Positions 14,749-25,305 of a DNA stretch of 60,926 nt are shown here, piece after piece. The translations under genes and the position numbers were made by a program. Under the pieces are notes generated by a model. It did not search any database and was not told the DNA's origin. It saw only the letters and a program-made list of their open reading frames with translations. Numbering within the stretch: position 1 is the stretch's first letter; every line of letters starts with the position of its first letter. The DNA comes from Bryobacterales bacterium (GTDB lineage Bacteria > Acidobacteriota > Terriglobia > Bryobacterales > Bryobacteraceae), in NCBI GenBank assembly GCA_003170915.1, contig PMYB01000157.1, positions 2,669 to 63,594 of the forward strand, given 5' to 3'.

Positions 14749-16151
14749 CTCGATTTCCTTTTCCAGCGCACGCCGGACTTGGTGTCCTCTAAAATAATGC
14801 CCTGTCCCAGAAGCTGGTCGCGAACCTGGTCGGCGAGCGCGAAGTTCCTGGCTTTCTTGGCCGCCGTGCGCTCCGCGATACGGCGGTCGATTTCCGTATC
14901 GGAGATCTCGCCGCTCGCGACGGTGGGCCTGAGCACGTCGAATATGGAATCGAAGCGGCCCAGGAACTGGAGCGCCGCCGCGGCGTTGCCCGCGCGGAAC
15001 TCACCGGAGTCCATGGCGCTGTTGGCGTCGCGCACGTACTCGAAGACAGCGGCCAGGGCTTCGGCGGTGTTGAGGTCGTCGTCGAGGCTGTCGCTAAATG
15101 CCTGGGAAGCCTGCGCGGTGCGGGCCATCAACGGTTCGTCGACGCCTTCGGGGTACTGATCGGTTTCCAGCCGCAGCTTGAAATTGCGCAGGCGGTCGAT
15201 GGCGATGGCGGACGACTTGAGCCCGTCGAAGGTGAAGTTGAGCGATTTACGGTACGGCGCCGAAGCCAGCAGGTAGCGGATGGCTTCCGGCTGGTACCCG
15301 CGGTCGAGCAGGTCGCGCAGCGTGTAGTAGTTGCCGAGCGACTTGGACATCTTCTGGCCCTCCACCATGAGGAACTCGGCGTGGAGCCAAAAGCGCGCGA
15401 AGGGTTTGCCGGTGAGCGATTCCGATTGCGCAATCTCGTTTTCGTGGTGCGGGAAGATCAGATCGACGCCGCCGGCGTGAATATCCAGCGTCTCGCCCAG
15501 GTACTTGATGGCCATCACCGAGCACTCGATGTGCCAACCGGGGCGGCCGGGGCCGATGGCGGAGGGCCAGAACGGTTCGCCTTCCTTGGGCGCTTTCCAC
15601 AGCGCGAAGTCGCGGGCGTCGGCCTTTTCGTATTCGTCCACGTCGACGCGCGCGCCCGCCAGGTTGCCGCTGAAATCGTTGTGCGAGAGCTTGCCGTATT
15701 CGGGAAACGTGGAAATCCGGAAGTACACCGAACCGTCGCTGGTGTAAGTGTGGTCCCGGGCGCCCAGGCGTTCGATCGCCCCGACCATGTCGTCGATGTG
15801 CGCGGTGGCGCGGACCAGGCGCTCGGCGCGCTCCAGCCGCAGCGTGGCGCAGTCCTCCAGGAACGCCTTGGTGTAGGTCTCGGTGTAATCCCCCAGCGTC
15901 TTGTGCTGGGCCACGGCATTGCGGATGATCTTGTCATCCACGTCCGTGATGTTCATGACGTGGTCGAGGCGGAATCCGCTGGCGCGCAGCCATTTGCGCA
16001 GGATGTCGAGGAAGGTGAAGGTCCGGAAGTTGCCGATATGGGCGTAATCGTAGACCGTGGGGCCGCAGGTATACATGCGGACGGTGTTGTCGCGCGCCGG
16101 TAAGAACTCCTCCACCCGCTGTGACAACGTGTTGTAGAAGCGCAACGCCAT
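14745..16151 (-). CDS. cysS: Cysteinyl-tRNA synthetase
   Basis: 468 residues, the normal size. The class I HIGH motif is HIGN at residues 38-41, preceded by the zinc-ligand Cys in MYTCGPTVYDYA. The other zinc ligands are in HIECSVMAI and the HHENEIAQ stretch, which is diagnostic for CysRS. The KMSKS loop is QKMSKSLGNY. It attaches cysteine to tRNA-Cys in the cytoplasm. It is the first gene of a two-gene operon with the trans-sulfuration enzyme and is divergent from uppS across 105 bp. Confidence 0.95.
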   Translation of the reverse strand: MALRFYNTLSQRVEEFLPARDNTVRMYTCGPTVYDYAHIGNFRTFTFLDILRKWLRASGFRLDHVMNITDVDDKIIRNAVAQHKTLGDYTETYTKAFLEDCATLRLERAERLVRATAHIDDMVGAIERLGARDHTYTSDGSVYFRISTFPEYGKLSHNDFSGNLAGARVDVDEYEKADARDFALWKAPKEGEPFWPSAIGPGRPGWHIECSVMAIKYLGETLDIHAGGVDLIFPHHENEIAQSESLTGKPFARFWLHAEFLMVEGQKMSKSLGNYYTLRDLLDRGYQPEAIRYLLASAPYRKSLNFTFDGLKSSAIAIDRLRNFKLRLETDQYPEGVDEPLMARTAQASQAFSDSLDDDLNTAEALAAVFEYVRDANSAMDSGEFRAGNAAAALQFLGRFDSIFDVLRPTVASGEISDTEIDRRIAERTAAKKARNFALADQVRDQLLGQGIILEDTKSGVRWKRKSS

Positions 16152-16237
16152 AATGAGGGGGAAGTTTCATGGTACCAGAGGCGGCGGAGGGGCGCTCGGT
16201 GCGCGGCGGGTCGCGTACCGCGCGCATGGCCGTGTTG

Positions 16238-16246
16238 TACTATAAA
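16238..16246 (+). promoter_or_regulatory. Putative -10 region for uppS
   Basis: TACTATAAA just upstream of the start: TATAAA ends at 16246, 10 bp before the ATG at 16257, with no Shine-Dalgarno between. A leader of only a few bases is implied. Confidence 0.4.
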
Positions 16247-16256
16247 TCATTACTTC

Positions 16257-17089
<833 letters not shown>

Positions 17090-17093
<4 letters not shown>

Positions 17094-17857
17094 AGCGGAT
17101 CCTCACCGCGGCCGTCCTCGTTCCCATCGTTGTCTACGTAGTTTTGTGGGCCAACTTCTGGGCCTTTCTCGCCGTGCTGGTGACGGTGGCCTTGCTGTGC
17201 TACCGCGAATTCAACGGCGTGGCGGAGGCTTACGGTTTCGGCGCGCCCGGTCCGCTGGGCTATGGCGCCGGCCTGCTGTTGCTGGTCTGGTGGCAGGAAG
17301 CCTGGTTGCTGGTCCTGGGCATAGCGCTCATCCTGCTGGCGCTGGCCATGCGCGGCGACGACCTGGCGAAATCGCTTCCGCGCGCGGCCCTGCTGCTGGC
17401 GGGCATAGTCTACGTCTTCGGCTGCTGGAAGTGCGCCATACCCCTGCGCGAGTTGAATCCCCATTGGCTGATGTATGCGCTGTTGGTCAACTGGGTGGGC
17501 GATATGGGTGCATATTATGTGGGCCGGCTCTGGGGCCGCCACAAGATGGCGCCGCGGATAAGCCCCCACAAATCGTGGGAAGGAGCGGCGGCATCGGTGG
17601 CGGCGTCGGTTCTGATTGCCGGGGCGTACCTGCTGCGCTTCGTGCCGGGCGTCGCGGTGGCGCAGGCGGTGGCGCTCACGGTTGCCGCCAACGCCGCCGG
17701 CCAGCTTGGCGACCTCACGGAATCGGCCATGAAGCGCGGCGCCGGCCTGAAGGACAGCGGCGTGATTCTCCCCGGCCACGGCGGCTTCCTCGACCGCGTG
17801 GACAGCACCCTTTTTTCGCTGCCGCTGATTTACGCCTATCTGAAGCTGGCAGGGTGA
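17090..17857 (+). CDS. cdsA: Phosphatidate cytidylyltransferase
   Basis: 255 residues from the ATG overlapping the uppS stop. Seven or so membrane helices. The CDP-alcohol signature lies at the C-terminus: AMKRGAGLKDSGVILPGHGG followed by FLDRVDS. It converts phosphatidic acid and CTP to CDP-diacylglycerol, the branch point for phospholipids. The central WVGDMGAYYVGRLWGRHK with ISPHKSWEG is also typical. It ends 7 bp from the convergent esterase gene. Confidence 0.93.
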
Positions 17858-17863
17858 GGCTCG

Positions 17864-19006
17864 CTATGGAGTCTTCCGGAAAAGCCGCGAGGCCGTTTCC
17901 ACCAGGCATCTCCGCCACACCGGCCAGACGTGCGCGCCTTCCGTCTCCCAATAGACGTTCTGGATCTTGTGGGCCGTCAGCATCTCCGAGAACTGTTTCA
18001 CCCGGGCGTATCCCGGATCGGTTCTCCCTACCCCGATGAACAGCAACTTCAGGCGTTCATTCGTGGTCTTCGGATCGTCCAGCAGGGCTTTGTACCGTGT
18101 CTCGAAGTTCTGGGCTGGTCCTGAACTGAATACGCCCACCCACGCGTACCGATCCACGTGGCCCAGTCCGATCTGGATAGCCTGCCCGCCTCCCATCGAA
18201 AGGCCCGCGATGGCCCGATTGATGCGTCCCGCGGCAACGCGGTAATTCGCTTCCACCATCGGCTCGACTTCTTTGAGCAGATACTGTTCGAACAACTCGT
18301 TGTTCTTTCCCGGCCCCGCGGAGGCGCCGTAAGGAACCGCGTGCCCGTTGGTCATCACCACGATCATCGGCACCGCCCTCTTCTCGGCAATGAGGTTGTC
18401 CAAAATCAGGTTGGCGGCGCCCGTCCAGGTCCATCCCGCCGCCACGTCCTGGTTGCCGTGAAGCAGGTACAGTACGGGGTATCGCGTGGAGCCGCTCTTG
18501 CCGTAGCCGGGCGGTGTGTAAACGAAGACCTGTCGCATGGCGCCATCCAGCACCGCCGATTTGTGCCACATCGTGTTCACTACTCCGTGCGGCACGTCGC
18601 GGAATTCCCAGGCCTCCCCGCCGGGGACCAGAACCAGGCTGGCGGAGGTGCGGGCGCGCAATTTGACCGTTGGATTGATGGGGTCCGCAATGGTCATGCC
18701 ATCCACCGTGAAGCTGTAGAGGTAGATATTCGGAACCAGCGGCCCGACGGTGACAGTCCAGACGCCGTCATTATCCTTAGTCAATGCGGTCTTGTTGGAC
18801 GGGAAATCAAGCATCCATTCCCCGGTCACGGTCGCTTCGGAAGCCTTGGGCGCGCGAAGGCGGAAGGTGACCGTCCGGTCCGGCCGCACTTCAGGCGATA
18901 ACAGAGTGTCCGGTGGCTGGGCGGCGCCAGCTCGTCCGGCGGGAGTCTGGGGCAGACCGGTCCCGGCTATGCCCACCAGTATGAATGGAACGGCAAGTAG
19001 CTTCAT
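17864..19006 (-). CDS. Secreted CE1-type esterase with N-terminal CBM48-like domain
   Basis: 380 residues from ATG 19006, chosen because AGGAG lies 4 bp before it; ATG 19018 is four codons upstream. A signal peptide (KLLAVPFILVGIAGTG) leads to an early-set/isoamylase-N-like domain (VTFRLRAPKASEATVTGEW) at about residues 45-125. The esterase-D/CE1 domain follows: YPVLYLLHGNQD, nucleophile Ser in AIAGLSMGGGQA, and a His in ETEGAHVWPVWR. Relatives are feruloyl or acetylxylan esterases acting on plant polysaccharide. It converges with cdsA. Confidence 0.82.
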   Translation of the reverse strand: MKLLAVPFILVGIAGTGLPQTPAGRAGAAQPPDTLLSPEVRPDRTVTFRLRAPKASEATVTGEWMLDFPSNKTALTKDNDGVWTVTVGPLVPNIYLYSFTVDGMTIADPINPTVKLRARTSASLVLVPGGEAWEFRDVPHGVVNTMWHKSAVLDGAMRQVFVYTPPGYGKSGSTRYPVLYLLHGNQDVAAGWTWTGAANLILDNLIAEKRAVPMIVVMTNGHAVPYGASAGPGKNNELFEQYLLKEVEPMVEANYRVAAGRINRAIAGLSMGGGQAIQIGLGHVDRYAWVGVFSSGPAQNFETRYKALLDDPKTTNERLKLLFIGVGRTDPGYARVKQFSEMLTAHKIQNVYWETEGAHVWPVWRRCLVETASRLFRKTP

Positions 19007-19100
19007 TAAGCTCCTCATAGTCTCCGGCGGCCAACGCGGCCGCCGGAAACCTCAGGTTACACCTTGATGAGACTGCGGAGGATGCCGTCCCAAGGCAATT

Positions 19101-20550
19101 GTGGATGTGGATCTCGCCGGCGGTGCGCAGATCGGGAAGGCGGACACCTACAGCGTCAACGAAACCTACCCCTGGTACGGCCCGCACTCCACCGCGGTAG
19201 ACAACTGCAACGGCGTCAGAGTGGCCCTGACACATCCGAAAACGGGAACCTCCTATACGCTGGAGATCCGGGCATACAACGACGGCGTCGCGTTCCGTCA
19301 CCTCGTGCCGGGCCAGGGCGCCCGGACGCCCGACGAGGCGACGGTGTTCCGCGTTCCGGCGGGGAGCGTGATCGCACCGCAGAACTGCGTATCCGGCTAC
19401 GAAGGGATCTATCCGTGGCGAACCAACACCATCGAGGGCATGATGGACGGCGAGTGGACCCACCCCCCGTTCACCTTCGTGCTGCGCGACAAGAGCGCCT
19501 ACGCTTCCATCACCGAGGGCGTGCTGGTCAATTACAGCGGGATGGTTTTCCAGGCGGATGCCACCCAAGCGCTGCACGCCAGGTTAGGCCACTCCGAGCC
19601 GGCGACCTTCGGGTTCCGCTCGCGATACGCCAAGGACGTCGATGGGATTCGAATACATCGTCATGGAGAACTTCTGGCGGAGCTGGTCCGAGGCACAGTT
19701 GAAGGATGTCGTGGGTTACGCGCGCGAGCATGGGGTGAAGACCTTTGTGTGGAACATCCGCTCCACGTTCCAGGACCCCAAGGCCCTTCAGCAGACTCTC
19801 GAAATATGCGACCGGGTGGGCATCGCGGGTCTCAAAATAGACTTCTTCGACCACGAGCACAAAGAGGTGATCGATCTCTACGAGATGCTCGCCAAAGCCG
19901 CCGCCGGGCACAAACTGCTGGTCGACTTTCATGGCGCCAACAAGCCGACGGGTCTGGAACGAACCTACCCCAACATCGTGGGCATCGAAGGCGTCCGCGG
20001 GATGGAGTTCTTTCCGCCCTACGCGCAGCACGATGTCGTCCTGCCGTTCACCCGCCTGCTGGCCGGGATGGCCGATTACACGCCCACGCACTTTGGCGCG
20101 CTGATCGCCGATACCACGTGGGCGCACCAGGTGGCCAATGCCGTCATCCTGCAATCCCCGCTGCTGGTCTATGTGGCACACCCCGCGCATATGCTGGAGA
20201 ACCCATCGGTAGAAGTACTGAAGAGCATCCCCAGCCACTGGGATGAGACCGTGGTGCTGCCGGTCTCGGAAATCCGGCAAGTCGCGGCCTTCGCCCGGCG
20301 CAGCGGGAACACGTGGTTCCTGGCGATTACCAACGGGGCCACCGCGCGAAACGTGCGCATCGATCTCTCCGCTTTCCTCAGAGGGCCACAACCGCAAGGC
20401 GGGCGCCCCGTCCCCTATCTCGCCACGCTCCTTCGCGATACGGCGGAACCGGCGGCCCTCAAGGTGGAGCACGTCACGCTTTCCGCAAACGACTCGCTCT
20501 CCGTCGATTTGCGTTCCGGCGGCGGCTTTGTCGCCATGCTCAAGAGATAG
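19101..20550 (+). pseudogene. Degraded glycoside hydrolase family 97 gene
   Basis: Two frames together cover parts of a GH97 enzyme. The first (from about 19101) gives the N-terminal beta domain: DTYSVNETYPWYGPHS, TGTSYTLEIRAYNDGVAFRH, SITEGVLVNYSGMVFQAD. It breaks near 19645, where the second frame starts at GFEYIVMENFWRSWSEAQLK and runs through the barrel to 20550 (GIAGLKIDFFDHEHKEV, LVDFHGANKPTG). About 90-100 residues that normally join the two parts are missing, as are the signal peptide and first strands. So there is a 5' truncation, an internal deletion and a frame change; it is not expected to be active. Confidence 0.75.
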
Positions 20551-20565
20551 CGGAGCCTTAGCCCG

Positions 20566-20802
20566 CCGCGCTCACCAGAAACACCGCCACCTCCGCCAGC
20601 AGATTCGGCAGCAGCGTCACCTTGCGGCGGCCGGCCAGGAAGTAGCGCCGCTCCACCAGCATGGAAAGCCGCACGCGCCAGTGGCCGAAGTTGGGGAACG
20701 CCACGATGCCGCGGCGCCCCACCCGCAGCATCTCGCGCAGCACCTTGCGCGGGCGATGGGTTTCCTGAAACGTCTGGCTGAGAATCACGTAGTCGAAGGC
20801 CC
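20566..20802 (-). pseudogene. Partial duplicate of the metW 3' half
   Basis: This 237-bp block nearly repeats 24681-25035 inside metW. Its translation matches MetW from FDYVILSQT to EVAVFLVSA, with few differences and one in-frame 117-bp (39-codon) deletion after RLSMLV. The upstream half of metW, including the SAM-binding motif, is absent. With metW it brackets the restriction-modification gene. Confidence 0.85.
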
Positions 20803-20847
20803 GGGCTTCTTCGGCGGCGACCACGGCACACGCGGTAGATTGCAGCT

Positions 20848-23800
20848 TCAGTTTGGCCGGCCGTGGATGAACCATCGCCGAAGCGTTTCAGCGACCTGCT
20901 CCTTCAGTTTTTCGTCCCCCGCGCGTGTTTCCGCCATCTCGTTCATGAGTCTGCCTCCGCCTGCTAAACGATCAGTGAGACGGCTTAGAACTCGCCGGCA
21001 GTCGATTTCTTTGTCCGGAATCGGCACGGGACCGCGTAATCCCGCTTCCGCGACCGCATAGAGCAACTCCGCCTCCGGGCGATTAGAACACTCATGGGCG
21101 ACGAGCGGCTTCGACCCGAAGAAAACCGCATTCGGATCGAACATATCGTGCTCGGCCGCGATGCGGACACGCCCCTCGGGGATGTCTACGATTCGCGCGC
21201 CTCCGGTCTCCTGCTCAAGCCACTCCGCGAGCGACTGCTTCCATTCGGGTGCTAAGTCCGCCCACGCGCCAGACGCAACACTGGCGGGCGACACGGAAGA
21301 CGAACCGCCCGTTCGCCGCCGCTGCTCCATTTTCTGAACCTCAACAACCCGAATCGCCCGAAAGTGGAGCGCAACTTCCCTGTAGAGGCGATCGCTCAAG
21401 GACTCTCTGCGTGCTTTGTCTTTGACGCCAAGCACCTCCCACACAGCGTCGTCGAGTTCGCGTCTGTCCTCTCGCAGAAGCTCCTCCGGCAGTATCAAGG
21501 GCCCGCTGGCTGCCTTCCTAACTTCTTCGGCGGTGTGGCACTCCAGAAGCGCTTTTTCGACCAGATGCGTTACCTGGCGCTGTTGGATCCGAGACAGAGC
21601 CGACTCTAGCCGATTGACCTGCGCCTCGGTTGCGCATCTGGGGTCCGGAATCTCCAGCATGACCACATCCACGACTTCTGTCTTTAGATTTCCTTCCGTC
21701 CCGGCGTATCGGCCGTAGAAGGATTTGATCAAGGCTATAAGCGTGGAATTAAGAATTGGGACAAGAGCGCGGTTCGCGAGGGAATCCTGGGTCAGGAGGT
21801 GGATGTCGAAAAGATTGTGGTTGCAAGGGAGCGCCTGTGGATTGGCGGCAATGATATGCCGGTACTGCTGCGCCATCGGCCAAAACCCGATTCCGGGCTC
21901 CAATCCCGTTACGTCATACCACAGATTGCGGCCTTTGCAAGAGGACCGCTCAGGCACAGGCACGGCCTTTGACTTCTTCGAAGCAAACGTCCGTTTGCTG
22001 CCCCATTTTATGTATTTCGAGACCAGCGTTCCCTGCAATGCGGACATAGGGTCGTTCACCCAAAGCACAACTCGATCCGATTCCGCAGCCGTAACTACCG
22101 GCCGGTCAACCTGCATCAGGCTGTGCACTTCAGGGCGTAAATAGCGGCGTTCGACGCAATGCAGCGTGCCGTCTCCCGCCTCAATCACGGCGACCTCCCC
22201 AGTGACCACGTCCTTCCGTTTCGCGGCGGTAACGGCGGGCAGGCTGTGCCACGCCAAATCGTTCGGGAACTCCTCCAGTATGCGGATGGTTACGTCGTGC
22301 GGCATGAAAAAATCGTCGCACCCACTCGTAATCCCCCTCTTTATGCCTGCGACCTCTCCCAGGCGAACAAATCGCTCGCTGAACTCCCGCATCAACTCAA
22401 AATAAAAATCGGGAGCGCGTAAGTATCGGCCCCATTTTCCGCCCCCATAGCCTGACAGAACGGACGGCTCTTCGAAACCGCCGCCATCGCCCGTTCCGTT
22501 GTCGTCATCGGCCGGTTCAGCCTGCGATTGGGCAAGCGCCTTTTGCCGCGCGAACAGTTCACCAATTAAGACGCCCTCGGACCAGAGATCCTTCTGCCGC
22601 TTGACGACGATGCGCAGTTGCGAAGTTGAACGATTAGCTTTGGTTCTTGAGATCAGATCCCGGAGTTTCTCCGCGCCCTTCTGCTTTTGCTCCTCGTCTT
22701 CCCGATCTCCCAGTATTTCGGCGAGTGGCCGCAGCAACCGAACAAACCGGACCACGTTCTTTTCGCGCTCCTGGGCATCGTCACAGCGCTGCATGATGGT
22801 CACGGCGGTCTTCACCCTGGCATCCTCGAACCACGGCTCATCGATGCTCTCGATGACAGCTACGAGCCGAAAATGCTGCAGAATCCAGCGCTGAAGGGCA
22901 AACCCGTACCGCACATCCAACCAGCTTGACGAGGTGAGGAAGCCGAACCAGCCGTGCTCCTTCAGCAGTTCCGTGGCGACCGGCCAGAAGTACACATGCA
23001 GATCACTCTGTCCGGACAGGCTGATTCCCGGCCAGGCCCGCTCGGCGCGCTGGACGATGAACTCCTTGGACTGATCCGCGATGACCCCCTTTTCACCTGC
23101 TTTGGGAATCTGCTCTTGGCGCACGTAGGGCGGGTTCCCAACGATTGAGTCGAGCGCTGTCAGCGCCACATGCAACCTCTCCCGTCGCCCATGCTTATCC
23201 CTCGTTTCTTTGGGTAGCACGCAAAACGGCTTCTCGGGCTCGACTGTAAAGAAATTCCTGCGAACAATCCGCGGGAAGTTCCCCTGCTCCAGGTCCCGCG
23301 CGGCAAGGTTCAGGGTCGCAAGATGGGCCGGAAACGGGTTGATGTCGCAACCGAACAAGCCTGAAATGATCTCGTGCGTCGCGAGAGACGGGTCCAGGTG
23401 TGCTTTTCGGTAAAAGGCCCTGACCAGAAAGCTTCCGCTGCCGCACGCAGGATCAAGAACACTCGCCCAAGGGTCTCTTATGCAGAAGGCGTTAATGACG
23501 TCGACAATTGTCTCATCGGTGTAGTGTTGGCCGAACTTGTGACGCTCTTCCGGGCTCACCAGCCGCTGAAACGTGTGGCCCAGAATGTCCGCGGGGACTT
23601 GGTGAAAGTTGAACCGCCCGATGCCATCGATCACCCTCTGCCACGCATCCAAGGCCTCGCCCCCTGCTAGCGCAACCTGGGCTGCCCACTCGTGTTGGTC
23701 CGGCATCAACACCGTATCGTAGTCGCCGGTCACCCGGATCGCCTCTCGAAACTGCCTCGAGAGGTATGCCATTGCGTCGGCCGCGGTCTTCGCCGATTTT

Positions 23801-24627
23801 GGAAACTTCAGTTCGCGCAACTCGTGGTGGCGTGCCCGTACGGCTTCGTAAAACAGAATGCGGTTGTTCAATATGTAGACTGTGCTACGTGCCGCACGCT
23901 CGATTGCCGCCTGCCAGGAGTCCGCATTGTTGCGGTCGAAGTTCCACTGTTGAGCCTTAATCATCCAGGTTCTTAACTCGACATCGAAGATCTTGTCCTG
24001 GGTCGATTTGGCGTCCAGAAAGTCCCGAGTTGTCCTCACTGGCCCCATGGGGCCGGCGAGGTGGCTCTCCAAAACCGATATATAGAATGCATCCGGCGGT
24101 TTTGCGAAGCTGCGCTTTTCGCCGGTCCAGATCTCCGCAAAATCGCGGTAGAAGCGCGGAAGGAAGTCGTCCCGGATCTTCTCAACCACCGTGGGTCGCG
24201 TGATATCGGAAGGGCGGTTCAGCGCCTCTCCCAAGTGCCATTCGCCTATACACTGCTCGTGTAGCGGACGATCCCACAGCGACAGATCGAAAAGCGCGAG
24301 GTGCTCGACATTCCACGTAAAGAAGTACTGGCAAGCCGCATTCTTCGCCTTGTCATAGGCGTCCTGCAAAAGCGCGGGGTTGAAGGGAGAACTCCCAAAA
24401 GCCGTGCCCGGCAGTTTCACCTCCCCACAAAGCGCCAACCTCCCCCTATGGCCCTCTGCTCTTGCGTACACGCGGAAATCCTGCCGCTTTTGGCTCCCAC
24501 GGCCATACTGCTCGATTGCCGCAGAGCCAAAAGGCAACCGGGAATCGCGCTGGAAGAGGGCGTCCGACCAGGACTTGATCTCGGCGCAGAACGCAACCTC
24601 ATGCTGGCGGGCGTCTTCGTATGCCAT
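20848..24627 (-). CDS. Type IIG-like restriction-modification protein (nuclease plus N6-adenine methyltransferase)
   Basis: 1259 residues. N-terminal nuclease-like domain: Asp50 and Glu69-Val-Lys71 (ALCGEVK) fit the D...ExK arrangement. Methyltransferase motif I is DPACGSGSF at 392-400 and catalytic motif IV is NPPY at 498-501, followed by a long Eco57I-type target-recognition region. One protein would cut and methylate the same site without a separate S subunit, as a defence system. No Shine-Dalgarno precedes the ATG at 24627. It is flanked by metW on one side and a metW fragment on the other, so it was probably acquired by transfer. A methyltransferase of the BREX PglX kind is an alternative, but no BREX genes are present. 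Confidence 0.82.
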   Translation of the reverse strand: MAYEDARQHEVAFCAEIKSWSDALFQRDSRLPFGSAAIEQYGRGSQKRQDFRVYARAEGHRGRLALCGEVKLPGTAFGSSPFNPALLQDAYDKAKNAACQYFFTWNVEHLALFDLSLWDRPLHEQCIGEWHLGEALNRPSDITRPTVVEKIRDDFLPRFYRDFAEIWTGEKRSFAKPPDAFYISVLESHLAGPMGPVRTTRDFLDAKSTQDKIFDVELRTWMIKAQQWNFDRNNADSWQAAIERAARSTVYILNNRILFYEAVRARHHELRELKFPKSAKTAADAMAYLSRQFREAIRVTGDYDTVLMPDQHEWAAQVALAGGEALDAWQRVIDGIGRFNFHQVPADILGHTFQRLVSPEERHKFGQHYTDETIVDVINAFCIRDPWASVLDPACGSGSFLVRAFYRKAHLDPSLATHEIISGLFGCDINPFPAHLATLNLAARDLEQGNFPRIVRRNFFTVEPEKPFCVLPKETRDKHGRRERLHVALTALDSIVGNPPYVRQEQIPKAGEKGVIADQSKEFIVQRAERAWPGISLSGQSDLHVYFWPVATELLKEHGWFGFLTSSSWLDVRYGFALQRWILQHFRLVAVIESIDEPWFEDARVKTAVTIMQRCDDAQEREKNVVRFVRLLRPLAEILGDREDEEQKQKGAEKLRDLISRTKANRSTSQLRIVVKRQKDLWSEGVLIGELFARQKALAQSQAEPADDDNGTGDGGGFEEPSVLSGYGGGKWGRYLRAPDFYFELMREFSERFVRLGEVAGIKRGITSGCDDFFMPHDVTIRILEEFPNDLAWHSLPAVTAAKRKDVVTGEVAVIEAGDGTLHCVERRYLRPEVHSLMQVDRPVVTAAESDRVVLWVNDPMSALQGTLVSKYIKWGSKRTFASKKSKAVPVPERSSCKGRNLWYDVTGLEPGIGFWPMAQQYRHIIAANPQALPCNHNLFDIHLLTQDSLANRALVPILNSTLIALIKSFYGRYAGTEGNLKTEVVDVVMLEIPDPRCATEAQVNRLESALSRIQQRQVTHLVEKALLECHTAEEVRKAASGPLILPEELLREDRRELDDAVWEVLGVKDKARRESLSDRLYREVALHFRAIRVVEVQKMEQRRRTGGSSSVSPASVASGAWADLAPEWKQSLAEWLEQETGGARIVDIPEGRVRIAAEHDMFDPNAVFFGSKPLVAHECSNRPEAELLYAVAEAGLRGPVPIPDKEIDCRRVLSRLTDRLAGGGRLMNEMAETRAGDEKLKEQVAETLRRWFIHGRPN

Positions 24628-24666
24628 GTGGGTAACTAAAGACCAACGTTACTACTCCGGCGCGTT

Positions 24667-25305
24667 TCAAGACAACCTCCCCGCGCTCACCAGAAACACC
24701 GCCACTTCCGCCAGCAGATTCGGCAGCAGCGTCACCTTGCGGCGGCCGGCCAGGAAGTAGCGCCGCTCCACCACCAGCCCCTCCACGGCAGCCAGGGCTT
24801 CGAAATCGAGCACCGTCAGGAAATGGATGTTAGGGGATTCGTACCACTCGTACGGGAACAGCTTGGTTCGGGGCGCGCCGCCGCTCACCAGCATGGAAAG
24901 CCGCACGCGCCAGTGGCCGAAGTTGGGGAAGGCCACGATCGCGCGGCGCCCCACGCGCAGCATCTCGTGCAGCACCTTGCGCGGGCGATGGGTTTCCTGA
25001 AGCGTCTGGCTGAGAATCACGTAGTCGAAGGCCCCGTCGGGATAGTCCGCCAGCCCCTGGTCGATATCCCCCTGGTAAACCGAGACGCCGCGCGCAATGG
25101 CGCGCTGCACTTTGGCGCCCGAGATCTCGACGCCGCGCGCCTCCACGCCCTTGTTCTGGGCCAGCCATTCCAGCAACTCGCCTTCGCCGCAGCCCAGGTC
25201 GAGCACCCTGGCGCCGGGCTCCACGATGTCGCCGATGATGGCGTAATCGCTGCGGCCCAGCAGCTCGCGGACGAATGCCTGCTTCCTGGCGGGCTGGGCG
25301 CTCAT
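24667..25305 (-). CDS. metW: MetW methionine-biosynthesis methyltransferase-fold protein
   Basis: 212 residues from the ATG overlapping the metX stop (ATGA). The SAM-binding motif is [17 protein letters not shown], followed by ARGVEISG and [11 protein letters not shown], then [19 protein letters not shown], all typical of MetW. It works with MetX in methionine synthesis, probably activating homoserine acylation. A shortened copy of its 3' half lies 4 kb downstream (20566-20802), beyond the restriction-modification gene. Confidence 0.93.
   Translation of the reverse strand: MSAQPARKQAFVRELLGRSDYAIIGDIVEPGARVLDLGCGEGELLEWLAQNKGVEARGVEISGAKVQRAIARGVSVYQGDIDQGLADYPDGAFDYVILSQTLQETHRPRKVLHEMLRVGRRAIVAFPNFGHWRVRLSMLVSGGAPRTKLFPYEWYESPNIHFLTVLDFEALAAVEGLVVERRYFLAGRRKVTLLPNLLAEVAVFLVSAGRLS

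Noticed and set aside
20848-24627. Part of a BREX or Dnd defence island
   Set aside because: No BrxA, BrxB, PglZ, BrxC or Dnd genes are nearby; the gene stands alone.
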